NCBI RefSeq assembly: GCF_037974355.1
Contig: NZ_CP150235.1
Span: forward strand, 4,898,001-4,962,000
Direction: 5' to 3'
Length of the DNA: 64,000 bases
From: Paenibacillus sp. FSL R5-0517
Lineage (GTDB): Bacteria; Bacillota; Bacilli; Paenibacillales; Paenibacillaceae
The notes under the pieces are model-generated. The model had not been told where the DNA came from, did not search any database, and worked only from the letters and a program-made list of their open reading frames with translations. A program made the position numbers and the translations under genes. Below, piece after piece: positions 1 to 8,342 of this stretch (the first letter of the stretch is position 1; every line of letters begins with the position of its first letter).

Positions 1-631
1 GCGCAAACTCATACAAAGGTTGAATCGTCACATTTTGCAACGGAGGAATAACAAGAATTAATAAGAAAATAAAAATGGACCATTGCTCCACCCCTTGCAG
101 CTTGCGGCTGAGTGAAGGTGGCAGTACATCTTCTAGAATCCGATAACCATCCAGAGGTGGCAACGGAATCAAGTTAAACAGGAACAAGAAAAAGTTGGTT
201 AAGTTAAAAATAGCGAAGAACGTCGTGATTGCTGTCAGCAACCGCTCATTATCTATACCGCCGAGTGCTCCCGAACCAACCAGTGACGCATAGATGATTG
301 TACCGATGATCGCCAGCAACAGATTACTCAGAGGCCCTGCTGCGGATACGATGATGCCCATCAACCTTGGCTTGTCGAAGTTAGCCCGGTTAACCGGAAC
401 CGGACGAGCCCAACCGAAGCCGGCAATAATGAGCAACAGCACCCCAAACAAGTCAAAATGTACAACCGGATTCAGTGTGACCCGACCCAATAGCTTGGCT
501 GTCGGATCACCAAATTTGTTGGCAAAATACGCATGCGAGAATTCATGCACCGTAAATGCGATCAGGATCGTCAGCAGGAAAAACGGAAGCTGATCAATCG
601 GATAACGAAAGAACGAATTCCAAAAGTCCAT
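1..631 (-). CDS. Site-2 protease family (M50) membrane metalloprotease, partial
   Basis: Intramembrane zinc metalloprotease of the M50/YwhC type, cut by the left edge of the window so its C-terminus is missing. The visible product begins MDFWNSFFRYPIDQ and carries the zinc motif HEFSH at about residues 29-33 inside the first membrane segment. A second conserved stretch is LNPVVHFD near residue 53, and the third zinc-ligand motif PPLDG lies near residue 160, between hydrophobic helices. The ATG is three bases past the prmA stop, with AAAGGGG six bases before it, so it is probably translated together with prmA. The natural substrate cannot be told from sequence. The family assignment is firm; a regulatory or cleavage role is inference. 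Confidence 0.88.
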   Translation of the reverse strand, partial: MDFWNSFFRYPIDQLPFFLLTILIAFTVHEFSHAYFANKFGDPTAKLLGRVTLNPVVHFDLFGVLLLIIAGFGWARPVPVNRANFDKPRLMGIIVSAAGPLSNLLLAIIGTIIYASLVGSGALGGIDNERLLTAITTFFAIFNLTNFFLFLFNLIPLPPLDGYRILEDVLPPSLSRKLQGVEQWSIFIFLLILVIPPLQNVTIQPLYEFA

Positions 632-634
632 ACG

Positions 635-1600
635 TTACCCCTTTCTGGCTACATACGCCAGCCAATCCTCATCACGGTGGATCGCACTCACTTCAAACCC
701 GGAGGCTACCAACGCATCATGCACCACTTGTTCTTTGTTCTTCCAGATGCCCGACACAATATAGGTGCCACCCGACTCAAGCGCATTGTACACATCGTCC
801 ACGAACAACAAAATGATCTCAGCCAGAATGTTCGCCACAACAACCTTAACTGGCAGTTGCACTCCAAGCGCAGGGTCTTGACTCCCAAGGACGGACAACA
901 GATCACTTTCTTTAACCGTAATTTGTTGCTCCAACCCGTTCAGTTCCACATTCTCCCTGGCGCTGATTACCGCAACCGGATCAAGATCGAGCGCCAGCAC
1001 ATGTTTTGCCCCGAGTTTAATCGCGCCTATAGCCAAGATGCCAGAACCTGTACCTACGTCAATGACTTCCTCACCGCCCTGAATAACCGTTTCCAGTGTG
1101 CGCAAGCAGAGAGAGGTTGTTGGGTGTGTTCCTGTACCAAAAGCCATGCCGGGATCAAGCTCAATAATTTTCTCATCCGGACTTTCTGGCGTATACTCTT
1201 CCCACGTTGGTTTAATCGTCAGACGTTCCGATACACGTACCGGCTTGAAATATTGCTTCCAGGCTGTTGCCCAGTCATTTTCATCCACTGTACGTGTCTC
1301 ATAGCGAACCTCACCTGTATCAATTCCGAATTCAGAGAGTTCCTCAATTCTAGGATTAACTTCTGACTGTAGTGCAACCATATCCGTACCTTCGGAGAAG
1401 TACCCTTTGATGACCGCAAAGCCTTCAGGAATATCATTCAAAGGAACATCGTATAACTCACCATATGTGGTGTCCCGTTTTTTATTTAAAGTACCGGACT
1501 CTTCTATCGAAACCCCTCCAGCACCCGCTTCATGTAAAAAATTCGAAATCATCTCCACAGCTTCTTCTGTGGTATGTATTGTTAGTTCATGCCATAACAT
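635..1600 (-). CDS. prmA: Ribosomal protein L11 methyltransferase
   Basis: S-adenosylmethionine-dependent methyltransferase that trimethylates ribosomal protein L11 in the cytoplasm; 321 residues, normal family length. The N-terminal substrate domain starts MLWHELTIHTTEEA. The Rossmann methyltransferase domain shows DPGMAFGTGTHPTT and VIDVGTGSGILAIGA, followed by the NILAEII motif typical of PrmA. A longer frame exists upstream, but the ATG at 1600 matches the family N-terminus and has AGGAGGA in front of it. In B. subtilis prmA (yqeT) directly follows dnaJ. Here it is separated from dnaJ by three small genes and two terminators, so it is probably transcribed on its own with the downstream protease. 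Confidence 0.95.
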   Translation of the reverse strand: MLWHELTIHTTEEAVEMISNFLHEAGAGGVSIEESGTLNKKRDTTYGELYDVPLNDIPEGFAVIKGYFSEGTDMVALQSEVNPRIEELSEFGIDTGEVRYETRTVDENDWATAWKQYFKPVRVSERLTIKPTWEEYTPESPDEKIIELDPGMAFGTGTHPTTSLCLRTLETVIQGGEEVIDVGTGSGILAIGAIKLGAKHVLALDLDPVAVISARENVELNGLEQQITVKESDLLSVLGSQDPALGVQLPVKVVVANILAEIILLFVDDVYNALESGGTYIVSGIWKNKEQVVHDALVASGFEVSAIHRDEDWLAYVARKG

Positions 1601-1683
1601 ACTTGGTTTTTCCTCCTCATTTTTCAAACATCCCAACTATTGTACTACACAAGCGAGCCGGAGTACAAAGCCGCACCAGTAAA

Positions 1684-1732
1684 AGAAAAACAAAACAGGA
1701 TATCCGCAGTCTGACTGCTCGAATATCCTGTC
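1684..1732 (-). terminator. Rho-independent terminator after the 1790-2182 gene
   Basis: On the minus strand ACAGGATAT pairs with ATATCCTGT around an inner GCAGT/ACTGC stem, and TTTTGTTTTTC follows. It lies just after the stress-type gene ending at 1790 and before prmA, so it separates the two units. Confidence 0.75.
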
Positions 1733-1789
1733 GTCTAATATACATATCTGATTCATTTACTTCAGCATGTTGCAACATTCGAATCTGAT

Positions 1790-2182
1790 TTAGCAAAAGC
1801 GTCCACCATTCTGCGTGATCATCTCTGCGGCTTGCGGGAGCGAATCGTTCGATACGGACACGGTTAACAAAATTTCTTGTTTAAACCTGTTTGCCGAATC
1901 CTCTTCAGGCGTATCATACACCTGACCATTGGATAACATTTCCGTGTCATCACTAATCAGAGCAAGTACATTCAGTTCACCACTGAATCCGCCGACAATG
2001 GCTGTAGGAGAATTATCAGAGCCCGTAACATCGTGTGAGTCCAATACAGACGTTTCATTGCTAAGGCTCTCGATACTCAATTGGTTCGGGTGCAACAATG
2101 CCAGGGCTCTGCGTGCAGACTCGGCCTCCGTCCAGCTTGTAAAAACAGCTTCGAGGGTCACTGCCGAGCGATCTTCAGTCAT
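1790..2182 (-). CDS. Small stress-type protein, YflT-like (paralogue of 2576-2944)
   Basis: 130-residue acidic soluble protein of unknown function. It opens with a beta-alpha unit (LEAVFTSWTEAESARRALALL) and closes with a second one, ILLTVSVSNDSLPQAAEMITQNGG. The end closely resembles the end of the neighbour at 2576-2944 (LLTVIVDESVHHRAMSIIEQAGG), so the two are paralogues. This layout, a helix that pairs residues followed by a C-terminal strand-helix-NGG, resembles the heat-stress YflT / general stress 17M family; I infer the family from pattern only. The ATG at 2182 overlaps the stop of the YfhD-like gene by eight bases and has GGGAG five bases upstream, which favours it over a longer start and suggests translational coupling. 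Confidence 0.6.
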   Translation of the reverse strand: MTEDRSAVTLEAVFTSWTEAESARRALALLHPNQLSIESLSNETSVLDSHDVTGSDNSPTAIVGGFSGELNVLALISDDTEMLSNGQVYDTPEEDSANRFKQEILLTVSVSNDSLPQAAEMITQNGGRFC

Positions 2183-2354
2183 GAAGCTCCCGTCCCTGAC
2201 GTCGATCAGCCGCTTCACTGCGGCGTAGTGCTTCTATATCTTCATGATCCGCAGCTTCAGCGCTGAATTCCACGTCTTCATTTTTCGCGGATTGCATCCG
2301 TTTCATTTTTTCCGTTTTTGTTAGAATCTTGCCCGGACGTTCATGTTCTGCCAT
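2175..2354 (-). CDS. YfhD-like small acidic protein
   Basis: 59-residue hydrophilic protein, MAEHERPGKILTKTEK... ending EALRRSEAADRRQGRELHD. The stretch DVEFSAEAADHEDIEALRRSEAADRRQ resembles the conserved core of the small Bacillus YfhD family (acidic, DVEFSEELAD-like, ending in ADxRQ). Function in that family is not established. A very strong ribosome-binding site, AAGGAGGAG, precedes the ATG at 2354. Its stop overlaps the start of the next gene, so the two form a small operon. The gene is too short for most automatic length cut-offs but has every sign of being real. The upstream DNA is repeat element 1. Confidence 0.72.
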   Translation of the reverse strand: MAEHERPGKILTKTEKMKRMQSAKNEDVEFSAEAADHEDIEALRRSEAADRRQGRELHD

Positions 2355-2379
2355 TGTAATGCTCCTCCTTCAAATTAAA

Positions 2380-2556
2380 ATGAACTAAGAAGTGTTACAC
2401 TGTAACACTCCGATTGTAGTACCATACCTCCGATCGCTGTTATCCCCAGATTTCTTCAACTCCCTTCTTAAAGGGAGAAATTTGGAGATAAAGGCGAACG
2501 CTTCGCTTCTTCAGATTGGTTCTACACTCTCCATTAAAGTGTAATTCACTGTTCAT
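2380..2556. repeat. Palindromic intergenic element, copy 1
   Basis: About 177-bp imperfect palindrome. The ends are ATGAAC...TTACAC and its inverted partner GTGTAATTCACTGTTCAT. Inside are CCGATCGCTGTTATCCCCAG and a hairpin in which CTCCCTT pairs with AAGGGAG, flanked by ATTT/AAAT and TTATC/GATAA arms. The core and end structure recur at 31123-31350 and 34300-34520. This copy lacks the extra AAGCAGCTTTCT/AGAAAGCTT hairpin present in the other two. It lies between two minus-strand genes. Confidence 0.8.
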
Positions 2557-2575
2557 CTTTATACATTTCCTGAAA

Positions 2576-2944
2576 CTAGATCATTCCACCGGCTTGTTCG
2601 ATTATGGACATGGCGCGGTGATGTACCGATTCATCTACGATGACAGTAAGTAATACATCCCTTCCTGTAGGTCCACCTTGTCCACCATCACTCATGCCGC
2701 TCGCAGAAGGGTCTGCTGCAGCCATGATTCCAGCACTGGCATTTGTTTGCATCGAATCGGGCACCCATGATGAAAAACTGCCGGAAACGCCCGGCTTGTA
2801 GGAAGCCCCGCTTGGTCCTACACCCGCATATCGGCTGAATCGATTAATGGACAGGTCCTCCACTCGCAATGCCTCCAGTTTTTTGGCCGCCCCTTGGGCC
2901 TGCTCCGGGCTGTGAAAGTACGCCAAAATATTTTTCTCGGTCAT
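2576..2944 (-). CDS. Small stress-type protein, YflT-like (paralogue of 1790-2182)
   Basis: 122-residue protein. The N-terminal half (ILAYFHSPEQAQGAAKKLEALRVEDLSINRFSR) is an alpha/beta unit, the middle is a flexible Gly/Ser/Ala/Pro-rich stretch (about residues 45-90), and the C-terminus is LLTVIVDESVHHRAMSIIEQAGGMI. The terminal unit matches that of the gene at 1790-2182, so these are diverged paralogues. I place it tentatively with YflT/general-stress-17M-type proteins; no catalytic motif is visible. The ATG at 2944 is preceded by AGGTGA at good spacing; a GTG nine bases earlier is possible. It sits between dnaJ and repeat element 1 on the same strand as the heat-shock operon but beyond its terminator. 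Confidence 0.6.
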   Translation of the reverse strand: MTEKNILAYFHSPEQAQGAAKKLEALRVEDLSINRFSRYAGVGPSGASYKPGVSGSFSSWVPDSMQTNASAGIMAAADPSASGMSDGGQGGPTGRDVLLTVIVDESVHHRAMSIIEQAGGMI

Positions 2945-3119
2945 CCGCTTCACCTGCTTCCCTAATTTCTCGCATATCAGCTATGCATATCATCCTCGCC
3001 ATGCTATCTTTCCGCAAGTTCGCGCAGAATATACCGAAATGCTCCCACAAATTGCTGTTGCTCTTCATAGCATATATCCATGGATTTTGCCAAAACGGCT
3101 GAACCACTAAAAAAAGGCG

Positions 3120-3169
3120 TACAAAAAAAGGACACCCTGCGGTAAAAAACCGCTGTGGTGTCCTTTTGG
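3120..3169 (-). terminator. Terminator of the hrcA-grpE-dnaK-dnaJ operon
   Basis: Minus-strand hairpin AAAGGACACC...GGTGTCCTTT with inner AGCGGT/ACCGC pairs and a run of seven T, about 20 bases after the dnaJ stop. Strong and well placed. It ends the heat-shock operon before the small stress genes. Confidence 0.88.
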
Positions 3170-3187
3170 ACTTGCTATATTTTATTC

Positions 3188-4312
3188 TCAGTCGCCGCGA
3201 AATGCACGTTTCACTCGATCAAAGAAAGATTGTTCATGCTCATGTGTTTGTTCTCCATCCAGCGCAGCAATTTGGCGAAGCAGATCTTTCTGCTCGTCAT
3301 TCAGCTTACTAGGTGTAACCACAACCACTTTCACATGCTGATCCCCTTGCCCCATACCGCGCAAGCGTGGTACGCCCTTGCCTTTGAGACGGAAATACGT
3401 ACCCGTTTGTGTACCCGCTGGTACTTTCAGTTTCACTTTCTCGGTCAACGTCGGGATCTCAACTTCATCTCCCAGAGCTGCCTGAGCAAAGGTAAGTGGG
3501 ATTTCGCAATAAATATCGTCGCCTTCACGCTCGAAGAAATCATGTGATTTCACGCGAATGACAATATACAGATCTCCGGCTGGTCCGCCACGCAGGCCTC
3601 CCTCGCCCTCACCTGTCATACGCAGTTGCGCTCCGTCATCCACACCCGCTGGAATGCGAACATGAATTTTGCGTTGCTTGCGGACTTTCCCGCTGCCACT
3701 GCACGTTGTACATTTTTCTTTGATAATTTGGCCCGAACCGCTACAGTTTGAACATGCACGACGATTCACCATACGACCAAACGGTGTATTTTGCACAACT
3801 TCCTGCTGACCGCTACCATGGCAGACCGAGCAGGTTTCCGGTTTCGTTCCAGGTTTGGCACCTGAGCCATGACAGGTATCACAGCCTTCAGTACGCGGAA
3901 TTGTAATATCGGTTTCTTTACCGAATACCGCTTCCTTGAACTCAATCGTCATGGTGTACTGCAGATCATTCCCCCGTTGCGGAGCATTTGGATCACGTCG
4001 TCCACCGCCACCGCCGCCAAAGAACATGTCGAAGATGTCGCCAAATCCGCCGCCGCCAAAATCACCGCCACCACCGAATCCACCCTGATTCGGATCGACA
4101 TGACCATATTGATCATATTGTGCACGCTTCTGACTATCACTCACTACGTCATAAGCTTCTTTGACTTCTTTAAATTTAGCTTCCGCATCAGCAGCCTTGT
4201 TTACGTCAGGGTGATACTGACGGGCAAGCTTACGGTAAGCCTTTTTAATCTCATCGTCGTTAGCTGTTTTACTAACGCCAAGCACCTCATAATAATCACG
4301 CTTTTCAGCCAC
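3188..4312 (-). CDS. dnaJ: Chaperone DnaJ (Hsp40)
   Basis: Co-chaperone that delivers unfolded clients to DnaK and stimulates its ATPase; 374 residues. It has the N-terminal J domain with the HPD motif (YHPDVNK, about residue 33) and a Gly/Phe-rich linker (GGFGGGGDFGGGGFGDIFDMFFGG). The zinc-binding region has four CxxCxGxG repeats (CDTCHGSG, CSVCHGSG, CSNCSGSG, CTTCSGSG), followed by the C-terminal substrate-binding beta domains. It is a complete class I (DnaJA-type) protein. It follows dnaK by about 130 bases and is followed by a strong terminator, so it is the last gene of the CIRCE-controlled operon. Confidence 0.98.
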   Translation of the reverse strand: MAEKRDYYEVLGVSKTANDDEIKKAYRKLARQYHPDVNKAADAEAKFKEVKEAYDVVSDSQKRAQYDQYGHVDPNQGGFGGGGDFGGGGFGDIFDMFFGGGGGGRRDPNAPQRGNDLQYTMTIEFKEAVFGKETDITIPRTEGCDTCHGSGAKPGTKPETCSVCHGSGQQEVVQNTPFGRMVNRRACSNCSGSGQIIKEKCTTCSGSGKVRKQRKIHVRIPAGVDDGAQLRMTGEGEGGLRGGPAGDLYIVIRVKSHDFFEREGDDIYCEIPLTFAQAALGDEVEIPTLTEKVKLKVPAGTQTGTYFRLKGKGVPRLRGMGQGDQHVKVVVVTPSKLNDEQKDLLRQIAALDGEQTHEHEQSFFDRVKRAFRGD

Positions 4313-4441
4313 TCTTCCACCCCCATATCATTCACCATATCGCACATCGTGACAAAAGGAAAGCCAAAGCGCGGGAGCCCCGGCTATGACTTTCCCTCTA
4401 ATTCGAACGTCACCGATGTTTAATTCGCGTAGAACTACGAA

Positions 4442-6286
4442 TTAGTTTTGTTTTTTCTCTTCATCCACAACTTCGTAATCAGCGTCTACGACGTTATCAC
4501 GTTTAGCGGAACCTTGTTGCTCTTCAGCACCTTGCGCTTCTTGCTCTTGCGCCTGAGCTTGCTCATACAGTTTCACGGACAGTTGTTGAACGATCTCTGT
4601 CAGTTCTTCTGTAGCCGCTTTGATATCTTCCAGGTTGTCGGAAGCCAGAACACCTTGCAGTTTTTCTTTAGCAGCATTCGCTTTTTCAACTTCGCCAGCA
4701 TCTGCTTTTTCGCCAAGATCTTTGATCGTTTTGTCAACAGAGTAGATCAGTTGATCTGCACTGTTTTTCGCTTCAACGAGTTCTCTGCGTTTTTTATCTT
4801 CTTCAGCGTGCAACTCAGCATCTTTCATCATTTGCTCAACTTCTTCATCGCTCAAACCGCTGGAAGAAGTGATTGTGATTTTTTGAGTTTTGTTCGTACC
4901 TTTATCTGTTGCAGATACGTTAACGATACCGTTGGCATCAATATCGAAGCTAACTTCGATCTGTGGAACGCCACGTGGAGCTGGTGGAATATCACCCAAC
5001 ATGAATCGTCCAAGTGATTTGTTACCCGCCGCCATCTCACGTTCACCTTGCAGAACATGAATCTCAACACTTGGTTGATTGTCTGCATACGTGGAGAATA
5101 CTTGAGATTTGCTTGTAGGGATCGTTGTGTTACGCTCAATCATTTTAGTGAACACGCCGCCTGCTGTTTCGATACCCAGGGACAATGGAGTTACGTCGAG
5201 CAATACAACGTCTTTCACGTCACCTGTCAGTACGCCCGCTTGTACAGCGGCACCCAAGGCTACAACCTCATCCGGGTTAACGCCTTTGTGAGGCTCTTTA
5301 CCAGTGAGTTTTTTGATCGCTTCTTGTACTGCAGGAATACGTGTGGAACCACCAACCAATACGATCTTGTCGATATCGTTAGCTGTCATACCTGCATCGC
5401 TCAATGCACGACGAGTTGGTTCAAGCGTACGCTCAACCAGACCTGCAGAGATTTCTTCGAATTTCGCACGGCTCAGGTTCAACTCCAAATGCTGAGGAAC
5501 GCCATCAGCTACCGTGATGAACGGCAAGGAGATCGTTGTAGTCAATACGCCGGAAAGTTCTTTTTTCGCTTTTTCCGCTGCATCTTTCAAACGTTGAACC
5601 GCCGCTTTATCTTTACTCAAGTCAATGCCTTGATCTTTTTTGAATTCACTTACGAGATAATCAATGATCGCTTGGTCAAAGTCATCGCCACCCAGTTGGT
5701 TGTCCCCGCTAGTTGCTTTAACTTCGAAGAAGCCGTCACCCAGTTCAAGAATGGATACGTCGAACGTACCACCACCCAGGTCATATACGAGAATCGTTTG
5801 GTCTTCGGATTTCTCCATACCGTATGCCAAAGCTGCTGCTGTAGGCTCGTTGACGATACGCAGAACTTCCAAACCTGCAATTTTACCCGCATCTTTAGTC
5901 GCTTGACGCTGACTGTCGTTGAAGTAAGCTGGTACAGTGATAACGGCTTGAGTTACCGTTTGACCCAGATAAGCTTCAGCATCGGATTTCAATTTTTGCA
6001 GGATGATTGCAGAGATCTCTTGTGCAGAGTAGTCTTTGCCATCGATTGTTTCCTTGTGGGAAGTACCCATGTGACGTTTGATCGACATGATCGTACGATC
6101 CGGATTGGTAATCGCTTGACGTTTTGCTGTTTCACCGACAACGCGCTCTCCATCTTTTTTGAAACCAACTACGGATGGAGTTGTGCGTGCGCCCTCCGGA
6201 TTTGGAATTACGACAGCCTCGCCGCCTTCCATTACTGCTACGCATGAGTTTGTTGTTCCTAAGTCAATACCAATTACTTTGCTCAT
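4442..6286 (-). CDS. dnaK: Chaperone DnaK (Hsp70)
   Basis: ATP-driven Hsp70 chaperone, 614 residues, usual length for Firmicutes. The nucleotide-binding domain begins VIGIDLGTTNSCVAVMEGG and includes NEPTAAALAYG, YDLGGGTFDVS and VLVGGSTRIPAVQ. The inter-domain linker is DVVLLDVTPLSLGIET, followed by the substrate-binding beta sandwich and the helical lid. The tail is rich in Gln/Glu and ends VVDADYEVVDEEKKQN, typical of the family. The start has GAGGAGG upstream. Its partners GrpE and DnaJ flank it. Expression is expected from the CIRCE-controlled hrcA promoter, possibly with help from an internal promoter in the 160-bp gap before it. Confidence 0.98.
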   Translation of the reverse strand: MSKVIGIDLGTTNSCVAVMEGGEAVVIPNPEGARTTPSVVGFKKDGERVVGETAKRQAITNPDRTIMSIKRHMGTSHKETIDGKDYSAQEISAIILQKLKSDAEAYLGQTVTQAVITVPAYFNDSQRQATKDAGKIAGLEVLRIVNEPTAAALAYGMEKSEDQTILVYDLGGGTFDVSILELGDGFFEVKATSGDNQLGGDDFDQAIIDYLVSEFKKDQGIDLSKDKAAVQRLKDAAEKAKKELSGVLTTTISLPFITVADGVPQHLELNLSRAKFEEISAGLVERTLEPTRRALSDAGMTANDIDKIVLVGGSTRIPAVQEAIKKLTGKEPHKGVNPDEVVALGAAVQAGVLTGDVKDVVLLDVTPLSLGIETAGGVFTKMIERNTTIPTSKSQVFSTYADNQPSVEIHVLQGEREMAAGNKSLGRFMLGDIPPAPRGVPQIEVSFDIDANGIVNVSATDKGTNKTQKITITSSSGLSDEEVEQMMKDAELHAEEDKKRRELVEAKNSADQLIYSVDKTIKDLGEKADAGEVEKANAAKEKLQGVLASDNLEDIKAATEELTEIVQQLSVKLYEQAQAQEQEAQGAEEQQGSAKRDNVVDADYEVVDEEKKQN

Positions 6287-6320
6287 CCGAAAATTTCCTC
6301 CTCAACAATTTAAAATGAAT

Positions 6321-6336
6321 GGGTCTGATCTGACCC
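6321..6336 (-). other. Small hairpin in the grpE-dnaK gap
   Basis: GGGTC/GACCC stem with a six-base loop, about 35 bases before the dnaK start codon. It has no T-run on the minus strand, so it is unlikely to be a terminator. It could protect the 5' end of a processed dnaK message; that role is inference. Confidence 0.4.
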
Positions 6337-6382
6337 TTATTTAGATGTTCATGTTGCTAATCGTGCTCTATGTGTACAAACC

Positions 6383-6412
6383 TTTATATTAAACTTCGCC
6401 CACATTGTTCAA
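6383..6412 (-). promoter_or_regulatory. Possible internal sigma-A promoter before dnaK
   Basis: Minus-strand TTGAAC (6412-6407), 18-bp spacer, TATAAA (6388-6383), in the 160-bp gap between grpE and dnaK. The match is reasonable but there is no CIRCE next to it, so dnaK might have some HrcA-independent expression. Weak evidence. Confidence 0.35.
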
Positions 6413-6446
6413 CCAAGGAGCCGACTTATACCTTCCCATGAGGAAA

Positions 6447-7010
6447 TTATGAGCTGACTTTAACCATAGCTGGACGAAGCACTTTATCTTTCAGCATGTA
6501 GCCTTTTTGGACTTCCTCAACAACGATACCTTCTTCATACTCGTCGCTCTCCACTTGCATAATCGCTTGGTGGAATTCAGGATTGAACGGTTGTCCTACC
6601 GATTCCATAGCCGTCAGACCTTCGTTATTCATCACCGTTTCCAATTGACGGAAAATCATTTGCATGCCCTTGGAGAAAGATTCGACCTCTGCTCCTTCCG
6701 GTACAGTAGCCATGGCGCGCTCGAAGTTATCAATAACCGGTACCAGTTCGGTGACCAGCTTCATCGAAGCATATTTAGCCAATTCTTCTTTTTCCTTCTG
6801 CGTACGACGACGGAAGTTGTCAAAATCAGCCTGTGCACGGACATAGCGCTGCTGTTGCTCCTCTGCTTCTGCCTTCAGACGTGCAAGCTCATCCTGCTCC
6901 TGATCAGCGATCTCTTCAGCTTGTGCTTCTGCAGCGCCAGCTTCATTAATAGGCTCCTGTTCAGCTGCTGTTACCTCTTGTTCTTCTGTAAATGATTGCT
7001 CCTCTTTCAA
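6447..7010 (-). CDS. grpE: Nucleotide exchange factor GrpE
   Basis: Exchange factor that releases ADP from DnaK; 187 residues. The acidic, Gln/Glu-rich N-terminal tail and the long coiled coil (DQEQDELARLKAEAEEQQQRYVRAQADFDNFRRRTQKEKEE) are followed by the C-terminal beta domain with the signature PFNPEFHQAIMQVESDEYEEGIVVEEVQKGY. I choose the TTG at 7010 (MKEEQSF...) because AAGGAGGTG lies six bases before it; a GTG nine bases further upstream falls inside that Shine-Dalgarno sequence. It lies between hrcA and dnaK in the heat-shock operon. Confidence 0.93.
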   Translation of the reverse strand: MKEEQSFTEEQEVTAAEQEPINEAGAAEAQAEEIADQEQDELARLKAEAEEQQQRYVRAQADFDNFRRRTQKEKEELAKYASMKLVTELVPVIDNFERAMATVPEGAEVESFSKGMQMIFRQLETVMNNEGLTAMESVGQPFNPEFHQAIMQVESDEYEEGIVVEEVQKGYMLKDKVLRPAMVKVSS

Positions 7011-7054
7011 GATGTTCACCTCCTTATACGAATGAAATGGTTCATTCCCGAATC

Positions 7055-8086
7055 TTATTTGAAACGATGCGTCAGCATCGCCGTCAAGTCACGGGATAGT
7101 GTATTTAGAATATGAATGACACGTGCATAATCCATTCGCGTGGGTCCCAGAATACCAATCGAACCCAAAGCCTCACCGTCCAATGAATAGGAGGCTGTAA
7201 TCAGGCTGCAGTTGGCAAAGGCTTCATGATCATTCTCAGTGCCGATTCGCACTTGAATACCAGATCCACCCGGCACGGGCATCATCAATTTCATGAGTGT
7301 TGGTGTCTCTTCCAGCAGGTCAAGAATATCTTTTACCTTTTCGATATCTTTAAATTCAGGTTGAGTCAACATATTGGTGGCACCACTGAGGAACAGACGA
7401 TTATCATGTTCATTGTCAAAGGCACTGTTCAGCACCTGCATAACTTCCTCGTAACGTGTAATATGCCGCTCCATCTCTTGCCCAAGTTCGGTATAAAGAC
7501 GGGATTTTAATTTGTAGATGGGTACGCCCACAAGCTTGGTATTTAACAAACGAACCACATTTTCCATCTCGGCAACCGAGATTTCTGGTGGAATCTGGAC
7601 GGTCTTGTTCTCCACCTGACCTGTATTGGTCACAATGATAGCCACAGCTTCACTCTCGTTCAGCGGAAGCAATTGGAAGTGACGCAGGGACGTATGGAAT
7701 ACTTCAGGCCCAAGCAGGATTGAAGTATAATTGGTCATATGTGACAAAATATTGGATGCATGCTGAATAACTTGTTCCATGACGTTCAGCTTTTCAGCGA
7801 AGAACGACTTCAGATCATCCAACTCCTGAGGCTCCACCTGATTCCAGGGAACCAAATGATCGACATAATATCGATAGCCTTTATGGGATGGAATGCGTCC
7901 AGCCGATGTATGCGGCTGTTCCAGAAAGCCCATATCTTCAAGATCCGCCATTTCATTACGGATCGTCGCCGGACTGTATCCAACATCTCCCCTTTTGGAA
8001 ATGCTCCGGGACCCTACGGGCTCAGCTGAACGGATATAGTCATCCACTATAGCGTTCAGAATCATTCGTTGACGCTCTGTTAACAT
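7055..8086 (-). CDS. hrcA: Heat-inducible transcription repressor HrcA
   Basis: Repressor that binds CIRCE and shuts off class I heat-shock genes; its activity depends on folding by GroEL. 343 residues. The N-terminal winged helix reads LTERQRMILNAIVDDYIRSAEPVGSRSISKR with recognition region YSPATIRNEMADLEDMGFLEQPHTSAGRIPS. It is followed by the GAF-like and dimerisation parts, ending ARVIHILNTLSRDLTAMLTHRF. The ATG at 8086 matches the family N-terminus and has AAGGAGGG upstream; the frame continues further but without support. It is the first gene of the operon and carries CIRCE in its own leader, so it is autoregulated. Confidence 0.96.
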   Translation of the reverse strand: MLTERQRMILNAIVDDYIRSAEPVGSRSISKRGDVGYSPATIRNEMADLEDMGFLEQPHTSAGRIPSHKGYRYYVDHLVPWNQVEPQELDDLKSFFAEKLNVMEQVIQHASNILSHMTNYTSILLGPEVFHTSLRHFQLLPLNESEAVAIIVTNTGQVENKTVQIPPEISVAEMENVVRLLNTKLVGVPIYKLKSRLYTELGQEMERHITRYEEVMQVLNSAFDNEHDNRLFLSGATNMLTQPEFKDIEKVKDILDLLEETPTLMKLMMPVPGGSGIQVRIGTENDHEAFANCSLITASYSLDGEALGSIGILGPTRMDYARVIHILNTLSRDLTAMLTHRFK

Positions 8087-8126
8087 GGTGAGTATTCCCT
8101 CCTTCTGACTGTACTGTCCCATGTCG

Positions 8127-8153
8127 TTAGCACTCCGGTTAGATGAGTGCTAA
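8127..8153 (-). promoter_or_regulatory. CIRCE operator (HrcA-binding site)
   Basis: Perfect consensus inverted repeat TTAGCACTC, nine-base spacer, GAGTGCTAA. It lies between the sigma-A promoter and hrcA, where bound HrcA would block transcription of hrcA-grpE-dnaK-dnaJ. Confidence 0.98.
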
Positions 8154-8164
8154 GCGGTAATACA

Positions 8165-8194
8165 AAAATACCAAACTGACGTGAACATTGTCAA
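8165..8194 (-). promoter_or_regulatory. Sigma-A promoter of the hrcA operon
   Basis: Minus strand TTGACA (8194-8189), 18-bp spacer ending in TGG, then TATTTT (8170-8165). The TG one base before the -10 makes an extended -10. The CIRCE element begins 11 bases downstream. Confidence 0.8.
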
Positions 8195-8283
8195 GTGAGT
8201 TTGATGAGTGGGCTCATCTATTTATAGTATAGACCAATGTCGACGAGTCCTAACATACTTTATTGAATATACTTTGAAGTCAA

Positions 8284-8333
8284 AAAAGACTGCATGTAGG
8301 GCAGAGGCTGACTCGGCTCGATCCATGCAGTCC
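8284..8333 (-). terminator. Terminator after the acetyltransferase gene
   Basis: Minus-strand GACTGCATG pairs with CATGCAGTC and is followed by TTTTTTG. It lies ten bases after the stop of the gene at 8343-8813 and before the hrcA promoter. Confidence 0.85.
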
Positions 8334-8342
8334 ATTCAATTG

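Noticed and set aside
533..1366. 277-residue plus-strand open frame opposite prmA
   Set aside because: Antisense to prmA and the protease start; no domain or ribosome-binding site.
5048..6247. 399-residue plus-strand open frame opposite dnaK
   Set aside because: It is the mirror of highly conserved dnaK codons, has no ribosome-binding site, and gives a cysteine- and phenylalanine-rich product with no domain.
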